Below the pieces are notes generated by a model that was not told the origin of the DNA, searched no databases, and saw nothing but the letters and a program-made list of their open reading frames with translations. Positions 43,023 through 51,067 of a DNA stretch of 64,000 nt are shown in pieces. This DNA comes from DATAUK01 sp036268295 (GTDB lineage: Bacteria > Actinomycetota > Actinomycetes > JAFAQI01), in assembly GCA_036268295.1 (NCBI GenBank), contig DATAUK010000047.1, positions 124,001 to 188,000 of the forward strand. The letters are read 5' to 3'. Both the position numbers and the translations under genes were made by a program. Position 1 is the first letter of the stretch. Every line of letters begins with the position of its first letter.

Positions 43023-43747
43023 GACAGCACCGCACTCACCTGGGGGAAGACTCGTTGGTAGGCCTCGGCCTGACGGATCGCCGGTTCGCCGCCGTTGCGG
43101 ACCGCTTGTACGCCGCGCCGCTCGCCGACATCGGTGTAGTAGCGGACCAGGTGTCCCTGTGATCCCATCTGCCGCATCGCCTTGAGCTTGCGCTCGAACA
43201 CCGGGGTGATGTCTACCAGCACATCCGGCATGAACCCGCAGACCTCCGGCTGGTGCGGCTCGAACCGGAACACCGGAGGTGCCCCGATCGCCCGATGCGG
43301 TGACTCGTGGCCCAGCGCCTGGGCGATCATCCTGGCCCGCAACGTGATCTCGCCGGCCCGTGAGTGGTCGAGGTTGTGCGGGTCGGCGATCGAGTGGGTG
43401 AGGATGACCGCCGGCTGGTGCTCCCGCATCAGCTCGACGAGGGCGAACAGCGTCTCGTCATCGTCAGGCAACGGGTAGTCGCCGCGGTCGAGAAACGTCA
43501 TCCGCGCGCCCAGCGCCTCACCAGCCGCGCTCGCCTCGTCGCGGCGGATTGCCTTCACCTTTTCAACCGTCATGCCTGGCTGTTTCCACGCCCCCTGCGA
43601 CTCGCCTCGCTCACCGAAGGACAGGCAGACGACGTTGACCTCACCACCGGCGGCGACCACTGTCGCGATGTAGCCACCGGCACGCCAGACGAAGTCGGCG
43701 GCATGTGCGCTGACGACGAGCATCGAGGGTGGCTGCCCGGCCATCAC
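43019..43747 (-). CDS. PIG-L/LmbE-type 4-oxalomesaconate hydratase (GalB-like)
   Basis: A 242-aa zinc enzyme. The metal motif is SAHAADFVWRAGG (HxxD) near residue 15, with the third ligand region in ADPHNLDHSRAGEITLRA, and VNVVCLSFGERGES in between. GalB of Pseudomonas putida is a PIG-L homologue that hydrates 4-oxalomesaconate to CHA rather than deacetylating sugars. The adjacent CHA-aldolase-like gene argues for that role here. Mycothiol or GPI-type deacetylase activity is the alternative. Coupled on both sides. Confidence 0.83.
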   Translation of the reverse strand: MMAGQPPSMLVVSAHAADFVWRAGGYIATVVAAGGEVNVVCLSFGERGESQGAWKQPGMTVEKVKAIRRDEASAAGEALGARMTFLDRGDYPLPDDDETLFALVELMREHQPAVILTHSIADPHNLDHSRAGEITLRARMIAQALGHESPHRAIGAPPVFRFEPHQPEVCGFMPDVLVDITPVFERKLKAMRQMGSQGHLVRYYTDVGERRGVQAVRNGGEPAIRQAEAYQRVFPQVSAVLS

Positions 43748-44703
43748 GCCGGCTCGCCATCGTCCGAGGCGCCGACGAGGGCGCGCGAGTTGGTGACGAT
43801 CATCCGGGTGATCTCTGCGTCGGAGAACTCCGCCGCATGCAGCGCGTCGGCCATCAAGGCGAGGCCCGACTCGACCGGCGGATTGTGCGGCTGCCCGAGG
43901 TCGGTGGTGACGACGCTTCGCTCATAACCGGTAGCCCGGATGTTGTGCACCATCTCCGGCCAGGCGATCTTTCCGGTGAGTGGTGTCGTGAAGCACCGCT
44001 CGAGGTAGGCGCCGAGGTCGGCGAGCATCCGCTGGTCTTCGACGGCGAGCGCCTGCTGCGGAAACTCCGGATGGGTGACCACAATGCGGTTGACCCCGCT
44101 CTGAGCGGCGTCCTGGACCACGGCGATGATTTCCTGCCGGCCAAGGTGCCCGGTCGCCAGCACGAGGTCGTGATCCGCGATCAGGTCGAGAACTGCCCGG
44201 ACCTCGGGCAGCACAGCACCATCCTCGTCGATGACATCGACCGGCGGTAGCTCCAAACCACGGCCGCGCAGCTCGTCCTGAAGCTCCAGCCACATCGGGC
44301 GAACCGCTCCTTCCGGCAGATCGAGCGCAGTACGACGGTGATTGGCGGCGTCCACGGTTGGCATCCATACGAACTGCGCGCCCTCCCGCGCTGCGATCTC
44401 GACGGCGAGCGGGTTGACGCCGCCGACCGCGGAGTTCAGAGCAATACCGCCGACCGCGTGGCATCCCGGCACGGCTGCAGTGACCACGCTTGCCCGCTCG
44501 GCGGTGGGTACGTAGTGGCTTTTCAAGACGAAGCCGGCAAGCCCGACCTCGACACAGGCTCTGGCCAGGTCGAGGTCCGTCGTACTCCGGACCATGACGT
44601 CCGGCGCGATGTGGACGTGAAGGTCATAGCTGCGACGAACGAGCTCGCGCGCCCACTCAGAGGGCTGCGCACCCGGCGGGAGCATCGGGGCTGGCTTGGT
44701 CAC
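43744..44703 (-). CDS. DUF6282 amidohydrolase-like protein
   Basis: A 319-aa metal-dependent hydrolase fold. The entry motif is YDLHVHIAPDVMVRS, followed by GFVLKSHYVPT, GIALNSAVGGVNP, FVWMPTVDAANH, VLATGHLGRQE and VVTHPEFP. The ligand set is of amidohydrolase/PHP kind. In the related LigI the same superfamily opens 2-pyrone-4,6-dicarboxylate to 4-oxalomesaconate. As this gene sits directly before the hydratase and aldolase, it may do that step here. That assignment is inference. ATGA overlaps on both sides. Confidence 0.75.
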   Translation of the reverse strand: MTKPAPMLPPGAQPSEWARELVRRSYDLHVHIAPDVMVRSTTDLDLARACVEVGLAGFVLKSHYVPTAERASVVTAAVPGCHAVGGIALNSAVGGVNPLAVEIAAREGAQFVWMPTVDAANHRRTALDLPEGAVRPMWLELQDELRGRGLELPPVDVIDEDGAVLPEVRAVLDLIADHDLVLATGHLGRQEIIAVVQDAAQSGVNRIVVTHPEFPQQALAVEDQRMLADLGAYLERCFTTPLTGKIAWPEMVHNIRATGYERSVVTTDLGQPHNPPVESGLALMADALHAAEFSDAEITRMIVTNSRALVGASDDGEPA

Positions 44704-46214
44704 GCCGCCGCCTCGATCACGCCGGTGTTGACCGCCTCAAGCAGCCGATGAATTGCCAGTCCCTCACCGGTCAGCTCACCAGCGACCTCACCGCGATAGA
44801 ACACGACCACGCGGTGACACAGGTCGACGAGTTCCTTGTTGTCGGTGGAGCACAGCAACACCACCGCGCCCTGCTCGGCGATCGCCCGGATCAGTCGATG
44901 CATCTCATCCTTCGCACCGGTATCGACACCCCTGGTGGGATCGTCGAGCAGCAGGATCTGTGGTTCGAGCTCGAGCCATTTGGCGAAGACGACCTTCTGC
45001 TGGTTGCCACCGGACAGCGAGCCGGCCGAGGAGTCGACCGATCGCGCTTTGATCGTCAGTCGACGCGCCTGCTCGGCGGCACGCTCGCGGAGTTGCCGGC
45101 GACGGATCAGCACGCCATCACGGCGGAGTGCGACCGACCGCACCTGCGCGATGTTCTCCCAGAGCGACTTGTCGAGCATCAGACCGGTTGCTCGCCGGTC
45201 GCCACTCACCAACGCGATTCCGGCGGCGACCGAGGCTCGGTGCGGCCGCGGCACCGGCGTGCCATCAGGGAGCAGCATGTGCCCGGCTTGCGGTCGCTCG
45301 AAGCCGGCCGCAAGCCGCAGCACCTCCTGATGGCCGGCGCCGAGCAACCCGGCAAGGCCGACGATCTCCCCGGGCGGGATGTCGAGGCTGACCGGGGCGT
45401 GATCCGCGACGACGGGCACGCGGTCAACCCGCAGCGATCCGCCCTCGGCAGCCGGCGCGACCGCGGCCACCGGACGAGGCAGCGATGAGCTGTCAGGACG
45501 ATCGCCGAGCATCGCTTCGACGACCGACGCAATGGTCACGTCGCGGCGCTTCATCCGGCTCAGGACGGTGCGCCCGTCGCGAAGCACGGTGACCTCGTCG
45601 GAGACACTCAGCACCTCCTCCAGAATGTGCGAGACGAAGACCACGCCGGTGCCCCGCGCGCGCAGTGCGCCGACGATCCGCATCAGGTTGTCGGTCGAGA
45701 CGGCCTCGAGCGCCGACGTCGGCTCGTAGAGCACCAGCACCGTCGGGTCGACCAGCAGCGCCCGCGCGATCTCCACGAGCTGCTGATCCGCGAGCGTGAG
45801 GTCACCGAGCGGCCGATCCAGCCGCTTGAGCGACACGCCGACCTCATCGAGCACCGGCTCAGCGCGCCGCCGCATCACCGTCCGGTCGAGCCCACCAGCT
45901 CGGCGTGGCTCGCGGTTGACGAAGAGATTGGCCAGCACGCTCAGCTCCGGAAACAAGTTCAGCTCCTGGGACACCACAGCCACTCCGCGACGCGCCGCAT
46001 CGGCGGTGGTCGACAACCTGACCGGCTGGCCCTCCTGGAGCACGTCACCGGTATCCGGAGCGATCGAGCCGGTCAGAATCTTGACCACGGTCGACTTCCC
46101 GGCACCGTTCTCGCCGAGCAGTGCGTGGACGGTCCCGGGCGCTACGGCGAAGTCGGTCGGATGAAGTGCAACGACTCCGCCGTAGCGTTTGCTGACACCT
46201 TTGGCTTCGAACAT
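44700..46214 (-). CDS. CUT2-type (RbsA/MglA) ABC importer ATPase
   Basis: A 504-aa duplicated ATPase. The first half has Walker A LLGENGAGKST and VLVLYEPTSALEAVS, where Tyr replaces the usual Asp (LYEP). The second half lacks a normal Walker A (LAGLLGAGHQEVLR), as usual for RbsA, but has the signature SLSGGNQQKV and LLLDDPTRGVD. It powers the importer made with the binding protein and permease encoded upstream. CUT2 systems usually carry monosaccharides, but the operon context suggests an aromatic or aryl-polyol substrate. Confidence 0.9.
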   Translation of the reverse strand: MFEAKGVSKRYGGVVALHPTDFAVAPGTVHALLGENGAGKSTVVKILTGSIAPDTGDVLQEGQPVRLSTTADAARRGVAVVSQELNLFPELSVLANLFVNREPRRAGGLDRTVMRRRAEPVLDEVGVSLKRLDRPLGDLTLADQQLVEIARALLVDPTVLVLYEPTSALEAVSTDNLMRIVGALRARGTGVVFVSHILEEVLSVSDEVTVLRDGRTVLSRMKRRDVTIASVVEAMLGDRPDSSSLPRPVAAVAPAAEGGSLRVDRVPVVADHAPVSLDIPPGEIVGLAGLLGAGHQEVLRLAAGFERPQAGHMLLPDGTPVPRPHRASVAAGIALVSGDRRATGLMLDKSLWENIAQVRSVALRRDGVLIRRRQLRERAAEQARRLTIKARSVDSSAGSLSGGNQQKVVFAKWLELEPQILLLDDPTRGVDTGAKDEMHRLIRAIAEQGAVVLLCSTDNKELVDLCHRVVVFYRGEVAGELTGEGLAIHRLLEAVNTGVIEAAA

Positions 46215-46223
46215 CGACTCGAT

Positions 46224-47351
46224 CTAGCCGATCGCCGACAGCGGCTTGATGTACTTCTGCGGATCGGCGAGCTCTTTGTTAACCTCAGCCTGGAAATACG
46301 ACGTCCGGTTCGCGGCACTCTGTTGGCGCTGCTGGATCTGCTGGATGTTGGCCTTGTCGACCGTCAGGTATCCGGGGTTCCACCAGCCGGACGGCAGCGG
46401 CGTGCCTTTCAGTGCATGCTCCGCGAGCAGGTCGACCGCGATGTAGCCCTTGAGCCAGTGCTCAGGAGAGACGAGCGCCTGAACGTCGCCTGCGGCCACT
46501 CCCGCGAGGGAGTTCGGGTCGAGATCATCGGCACCGACGACGTAATGCTTGCCGGTCTTCTTCTCGATCTCATACAGCGATGCTGCGTCCTGGCTGCCGG
46601 GCCCGACATAAGCCAGCGCGTTGGGATGCGACTGGACCGCCGAGCTCCACGCACTGAAGTTTGTCGACGGCTCCTGGGTCGAATTGAAGTTAACGAAGCT
46701 CACGCTCGGTCGCGCCTTCTTCAGGGTGTCCTGGAAGCCCTGATTGCGAGCCGTCAATACCGGCAGACCTGGGGTGTCCGTGCCGATGAGGATCTGGCCC
46801 GCGGTGTTGGGGATCTTCGGCAGCAGCGCGTTGGCGAGCGCCACGCCGAGCTGGTAGTTGTCGTTGCCGATGAACAGCGTCACGCCCGAGCCGGCGGCCG
46901 GCGGCGCATCGACGGCAATCGTCGGGATGTTCTTGCTCGCTGCCTGCTTGAACGGGTGGATGAACAGGTCGGGGAACAGCGTCGCGAGTGCGATGCCGTT
47001 CTTGTCGTTCTGCAGCGCGGCTTGGAACAGCTGCACCTGCTGAGAGCCGTTCGCGGTCGACGGCGCGGTGTTGGTCAGGTTGATCCCGGTCGCCTTCGCT
47101 GCCGCACCCGCGCCCAATGACATTTCCTGGGCGAAGTTCTCCGACGTCGTGTCGTACACAAAGGCGATGTGGACGCTCGACGGGCTCTGGCCGCTGGAGC
47201 TGCCGGCTCCCGGTGGGTTTCCGCCTGACGAGGACGAACCGCACGCAGCCATCACCGCGGTGATGCCGATGAGGCCGAGGACGAGCGGGGTATGGCGGCG
47301 AAGCGCCCTGGCGGTCCGTGGCGGTGCGACCGCTACTGCTGGTTGAGACAT
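46224..47351 (-). CDS. CUT2-type substrate-binding lipoprotein
   Basis: A 375-aa exported lipoprotein. The signal segment ends in the lipobox TAVMAAC. A Ser/Gly linker is followed by the ribose-binding fold: HIAFVYDTTSENFAQEM, GIALATLFPD, IPTIAVDAPP, LFIGNDNYQLGVALA and LAYVGPGSQDAASLY. ATG 47351 has ggag 5-6 nt upstream; an upstream in-frame start is unlikely. It lies between the permease and ATPase genes, giving a complete importer. Confidence 0.9.
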   Translation of the reverse strand: MSQPAVAVAPPRTARALRRHTPLVLGLIGITAVMAACGSSSSGGNPPGAGSSSGQSPSSVHIAFVYDTTSENFAQEMSLGAGAAAKATGINLTNTAPSTANGSQQVQLFQAALQNDKNGIALATLFPDLFIHPFKQAASKNIPTIAVDAPPAAGSGVTLFIGNDNYQLGVALANALLPKIPNTAGQILIGTDTPGLPVLTARNQGFQDTLKKARPSVSFVNFNSTQEPSTNFSAWSSAVQSHPNALAYVGPGSQDAASLYEIEKKTGKHYVVGADDLDPNSLAGVAAGDVQALVSPEHWLKGYIAVDLLAEHALKGTPLPSGWWNPGYLTVDKANIQQIQQRQQSAANRTSYFQAEVNKELADPQKYIKPLSAIG

Positions 47352-47423
47352 GTCACTCCCTTGGCACGTGCCCGGTGCGACGCTCCGAGCGCTCCGATGT
47401 GTGGGCTGGCGGTGCATGGGCGA

Positions 47424-48491
47424 TCAGAGCCCGAGCGAAAGACGTCGACTGGTACGACGCCTCCGCAGGAGCTGGTCGAGGGAAACGGCGACGATGATCA
47501 CGCTGCCGGTGGCGAAGCTGCTCCAGTTCAGTGGGACGTTGAAGTAGACGAGGCCGCTGTTGACGACGCCGAGCAGGATCGCGCCGACCGCGGCACCGGC
47601 AACGGTGGCATTGCCGCCGGACAACGGAGTGCCGCCAATCACCGCTGCCGCGATCGCCTGCAGCTCGTAGCCGGTACCGAGCTGCGGATCAGCTGAGGAG
47701 AAGTACCCCAGCGCGAGCACGCCGCTCACCCCACCGAGCAGGCCCATCAGGGCCAGTACCTGGATCCGGGTCCGCGGCAAGGAGATGCCGCTGTGGCTCG
47801 CGGCCTGCGGGTTCGACCCGATCGCCCTGACCCGGTAGCCGAACGGGGTCAGCCGCAGCAACGCGGTGAGCAACACCACCACGGCGGCGAAACACCAGAT
47901 GCCTACCGGCACCTTGAGGAAGTCGCCGCCGATCACGGTGTAGAACGAGCTGCCGGCCGGCACGTTGGTGATCTGTTGACCGTTGGACAGCGCTTCGGCG
48001 AGCCCGCGGAACATCGACAACGTCCCCAGAGTGGCAATGATCGACGGCAAGCCGATCCCCTGAACCAGCCCGGCGTTGACCAGCCCGAGCCCGGTGCCGG
48101 CGGCGACCGCGACGAGGGCGGTCAGCCACGGATTGATGCCGGAGCCCTGCAGCAGCGCCGCGCAGACCACCGTGAGTCCGAGCGTCGAGCCAACCGACAG
48201 GTCGAGCTCGCGCATCGCCAGCAGGAACGCCATGCCGCAGGCAAGGATCCCGACGAACGCGTTCTGCTCGATGATGTTCGTCATCTGCGTCCACGAGAAG
48301 AACGACGAGTGGAACGCGCTGACGACGACAACAACCGCGATCGTCGCGATCGTGACCGGGCCGCTCTCGATGTCGGCGATCCAGCGACTGACGTCCGCTG
48401 CGGTGTGCTGACCGGTGATCGGATCCGACGCGGATGACACGTCGGCGCGGCGCCCGGAGGTGCCCGGCGCGACGCCTCGCGAGTCCGTCAT
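47424..48491 (-). CDS. CUT2-type (RbsC) ABC importer permease
   Basis: A 355-aa membrane protein with about nine to ten helices. Family motifs are MRELDLSVGSTLGL, GIGLPSIIATLGTLSMFRGL, the EAA-like RVRAIGSNPQAASHSG, and ELQAIAAAVIGGTPLSGG. ATG 48491 is chosen (aggacagg site upstream); GTG 48506 and ATG 48497 are in frame. A palindrome TTGTTAACAA lies just upstream at 48511-48520, so this gene may start an internal, regulated transcript. Confidence 0.9.
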   Translation of the reverse strand: MTDSRGVAPGTSGRRADVSSASDPITGQHTAADVSRWIADIESGPVTIATIAVVVVVSAFHSSFFSWTQMTNIIEQNAFVGILACGMAFLLAMRELDLSVGSTLGLTVVCAALLQGSGINPWLTALVAVAAGTGLGLVNAGLVQGIGLPSIIATLGTLSMFRGLAEALSNGQQITNVPAGSSFYTVIGGDFLKVPVGIWCFAAVVVLLTALLRLTPFGYRVRAIGSNPQAASHSGISLPRTRIQVLALMGLLGGVSGVLALGYFSSADPQLGTGYELQAIAAAVIGGTPLSGGNATVAGAAVGAILLGVVNSGLVYFNVPLNWSSFATGSVIIVAVSLDQLLRRRRTSRRLSLGL

Positions 48492-48510
48492 CAGCATCCT
48501 GTCCACAAGA

Positions 48511-48520
48511 TTGTTAACAA
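48511..48520. promoter_or_regulatory. Perfect palindrome TTGTTAACAA, candidate operator
   Basis: It lies in the 75-bp gap between the SDR and permease genes, the largest gap inside the cluster. The wider AGATTGTTAACAA resembles AGATTGTTGTCAA at 50955 in the cluster promoter. FadR-branch GntR proteins bind short palindromes with GT and AC half-sites. Confidence 0.45.
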
Positions 48521-48581
48521 CTTTGGCGATGAAGGTACCATCGATCCGTCGGACGTCAAGGCCTGGGACCGTGCGACGTCG

Positions 48582-49325
48582 TCAGTGCTTGGCGTGCCCG
48601 CCGTCGACGTTGATCGCCGATCCGGTGACGAATCGCGAAGCTGGATCACAGAGGTAGAGAAGGGTCGAAACCAGGTCAGCCGGCTGTTGGACCTCCGGGA
48701 CCGCTTGGCCGGCGACGACTCGGTCAAGGTCACGGACCACGCCGGTTGCGACCGCGGTTTGCGTCGGGATCATGCTGGGCGTGATGGCGTTGACAGTGAC
48801 CCCGGTCGGGCCGAGCTCGCTGGCCAGAGCGCGGGTGAACCCGATCACGCCGCCCTTGGACGCGGTGTAAGCGACCATCCCCGGTGGCCCGAGCCAAACC
48901 ACCGCACTCGCTATGTTTACGATTCGCCCGCTCAGCGAGTGGGTGAGCCACGGCAACGCGGCGTGCGTGACGTAGAACATGCCGTCGAGGTTCACGCTCA
49001 TGATTCCCCGCCACTGCGCGGGCGTCGTGTCCTCGAAGCGGATCATCGGGAAGATCCCGGCGTTGTTGACCAGGACATCGATCCCGCCCAGCGCATTCGC
49101 TGCCTTCGACACCGCCGCAGCGGCGAGACCGGGATCGGTGATGTCGGCAATGCAGTCGATGAAAGGCATGCCGTGCGCTTCGACCCGGCGCCGCGGCTCC
49201 GCCATGTCAGCGAGATCAATGCCCGCTACGGATAGCCCAGCGGCCGCAAGCGCCTCCGCGAACACGGCGCCGAGCCCGCCGGCGGCGCCGGTCACCACGG
49301 CCACCCGCTTGCCGTTGATCGTCAC
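48582..49325 (-). CDS. Short-chain dehydrogenase/reductase
   Basis: A 247-aa classical SDR. The cofactor motif is VTGAAGGLGAVFA, the structural motif LVNNAGIFP, the catalytic Ser lies in NIASAVVWLGPPG, YTASKGG holds Tyr and Lys, and the end is GSAINVDGGHAKH. Start GTG 49325 overlaps the stop of the decarboxylase-like gene (GTGA). The longer open frame upstream is a shadow. In context it may oxidise or reduce a hydroxyl or aldehyde on the aromatic side chain or ring-fission product. Confidence 0.9.
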   Translation of the reverse strand: MTINGKRVAVVTGAAGGLGAVFAEALAAAGLSVAGIDLADMAEPRRRVEAHGMPFIDCIADITDPGLAAAAVSKAANALGGIDVLVNNAGIFPMIRFEDTTPAQWRGIMSVNLDGMFYVTHAALPWLTHSLSGRIVNIASAVVWLGPPGMVAYTASKGGVIGFTRALASELGPTGVTVNAITPSMIPTQTAVATGVVRDLDRVVAGQAVPEVQQPADLVSTLLYLCDPASRFVTGSAINVDGGHAKH

Positions 49326-50941
49326 GACGAGGCCGCCAACGCCACGCTGACCAGCAAAGGCTCGTTCCGATCCGCAAGGCCGGGGATGACGTCGTCGAGA
49401 AGCGCGGTCACCTCCTCGGGCGTCCGGACTTCGACGGTCGGTACGCCGAAGCCGCGAGCCAGTCCGGCCACGGACACCCCGCTCAGCGACGGCCACGGCG
49501 CCTTGCCGCGCCGCTCGGTCAACCGCTCCATCACGAGGTAATGGCCGTTCTCCATGACGAAGAACACCACTCCGACGTCGTAGCGAACCGCGGTCCACAG
49601 CGCCTGGATGCAGTAGATCGAGGAACCGTCGCCGATCACGGCAAGCACCGGACGGTCGGGTCGCGCCATCCGCAACCCGATCGCCGCCGGGACGCCGAAT
49701 CCAAGTCCGCCCATTGCTGCGCTGAGAAATCCTCCTGGTTCACGGGTCGGCACCAGCAGCTGAAGTGCATCGCGACTCGACGGGCTCTCTTCGACGATGA
49801 CGGTGCCGGCGGCCACCCGGGTGGCCAACTGGCCGAACAGCAGCTCGGGGGTCAGCGCCGAGCCATCCGCTCGCAGCCGCAGCCGCAACCGGTCGGCGAT
49901 GCCGGTGGGCGAAGGCCGGCCAGGCGTCGCGGACCCGGCCGACAACCCTGCATCGATCGCCGCAACTGCCGAAGCTGGCGGCGCGATCACGCCGACGTCT
50001 GCCGGGCTACGCCGTACCTCCGCGGGATCGTCGCTGACCACGACAACCCGAGTGCCTTCGGCAACCAATGGCCCGGACTCGAAGTGGTACTGGCGCAGCA
50101 TCGCTGCTCCGACCACGAGCACCACGTCGTACGGCGCGAGCCGCTCGCGCAGCGCCGCCCGCCCGGCGGGCAGGAATCCAGCGAAGCGTGGGCTGTCCTG
50201 CGGAAAGCCGGCTCGCGAGGTGAACGGCTCGTGGAACACCGGGCAGTCGAGGCGGTCGGCGAGCGAGACCAACGCGGCCCAGGTGTCGGCGGAATCGGCG
50301 CCGGCACCAGTGATGAGCGCGGGAGCCCGCGCGTCACTGAGCACCTCGACTGCGCGCTCCACATCGCCGGCGGACACGCCGGACGATGACGCGACGTACG
50401 ACGGCGCCGTGCAGACGGTCGCGTCCATCGGCTCGTCCCAGTCCCCCATCGGCACGATGACGACGACCGGACCGCGGCCGGCAATCGCTGTGTGGCGGGC
50501 CTGAGCGATGCAGGTCGGCACATCTTGGGGACGCGGCGGGTTGAGCACGTCCAGGACGTAGTCGCCTGCGAGCGAGCCGAGCCGGCCGGTGAGGAACGGC
50601 TCGGCGAGCAGATGTCGGCGGTCCTGCTGGCCGACCAGCACCACCAGCGGCGCCCGGTTGACCCGGGCGGTCGCGATCGCCGACACCGCGTTGCCGAGCC
50701 CTGCCGTGGTGTGTAGCGAGACGAGTGCCGCCGACTCGGTGCCGATCGCGAAGCCGGCCGCTGCCGCGACGACGGCGTTTTCGTGCAGACCGAGGACGTA
50801 ACGGATGTCATCGGGCAGATCCGCGAGCAGCGGGATCTCAGTGGATCCCGGGTTACCGAACCAGGTAGTCAGCCCGTAGTGACGACAGACGTCAAAGACA
50901 GCGGATCGGACGGTTTGCGATTCACCAACACCCGTGAGCAC
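49322..50941 (-). CDS. Benzoylformate-decarboxylase-like ThDP enzyme
   Basis: A 539-aa thiamine-diphosphate enzyme. Compared by memory with Pseudomonas putida MdlC, the key residues are present: Ser33 in FGNPGSTEIP, Glu54 in VLGLHENAVV, His77 in SLHTTAGLG, and a His in RQYHFES corresponding to H281. The cofactor site is GDGSSIYCIQALW, continuing to MENGHY. It should decarboxylate an aryl-2-oxo acid to an aldehyde; the exact substrate is unknown. GTG 50941 is the start because a CATAAT box lies 6 nt upstream; the frame is open upstream only over the divergent gene. Confidence 0.83.
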   Translation of the reverse strand: MLTGVGESQTVRSAVFDVCRHYGLTTWFGNPGSTEIPLLADLPDDIRYVLGLHENAVVAAAAGFAIGTESAALVSLHTTAGLGNAVSAIATARVNRAPLVVLVGQQDRRHLLAEPFLTGRLGSLAGDYVLDVLNPPRPQDVPTCIAQARHTAIAGRGPVVVIVPMGDWDEPMDATVCTAPSYVASSSGVSAGDVERAVEVLSDARAPALITGAGADSADTWAALVSLADRLDCPVFHEPFTSRAGFPQDSPRFAGFLPAGRAALRERLAPYDVVLVVGAAMLRQYHFESGPLVAEGTRVVVVSDDPAEVRRSPADVGVIAPPASAVAAIDAGLSAGSATPGRPSPTGIADRLRLRLRADGSALTPELLFGQLATRVAAGTVIVEESPSSRDALQLLVPTREPGGFLSAAMGGLGFGVPAAIGLRMARPDRPVLAVIGDGSSIYCIQALWTAVRYDVGVVFFVMENGHYLVMERLTERRGKAPWPSLSGVSVAGLARGFGVPTVEVRTPEEVTALLDDVIPGLADRNEPLLVSVALAASS

Positions 50942-50947
50942 GGCGTC

Positions 50948-50976
50948 ATTATGCAGATTGTTGTCAATTATGTCGA
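50948..50976 (-). promoter_or_regulatory. Promoter of the aromatic cluster (leaderless)
   Basis: Minus strand: -35 TCGACA (50971-50976), 17-nt spacer, -10 CATAAT (50948-50953), then 6 nt to GTG 50941. It is the best promoter seen in the window. The spacer holds the candidate operator at 50955-50969. Confidence 0.6.
50955..50969. promoter_or_regulatory. Candidate operator inside the cluster promoter
   Basis: AGATTGTTGTCAATT, containing ATTG-N4-CAAT, fills the spacer between -35 and -10. It shares AGATTGTT-N2-CAA with the site at 48509-48520. The position fits repression by blocking RNA polymerase. Confidence 0.45.
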
Positions 50977-51020
50977 CCTTATCGGTGACGAGATCCCCAC
51001 CGCCAAGATCGATGAGAAGA

Positions 51021-51048
51021 CGACGCTTCGAGCGACGTCGAAGCGTCG
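51021..51048. promoter_or_regulatory. Inverted repeat, candidate operator of the ArsR-like gene
   Basis: CGACGCTTCGA (51021-51031), 6-bp spacer, and the perfect complement TCGAAGCGTCG (51038-51048). It covers the expected -35 area of the regulator's own promoter (-10 at 51055). Confidence 0.5.
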
Positions 51049-51054
51049 CGGGCA

Positions 51055-51060
51055 TAACGT
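51055..51060 (+). promoter_or_regulatory. -10 box of the ArsR-like regulator gene (leaderless)
   Basis: TAACGT followed by 7 nt and ATG 51068. Confidence 0.45.
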
Positions 51061-51067
51061 CGAGCTC

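Noticed and set aside
45627..47120. Open frame of 497 codons antisense to the CUT2 transporter genes
   Set aside because: Composition typical of a reverse-frame shadow (Arg, Asp, His, Gln-rich); the minus-strand genes have full catalytic motifs.
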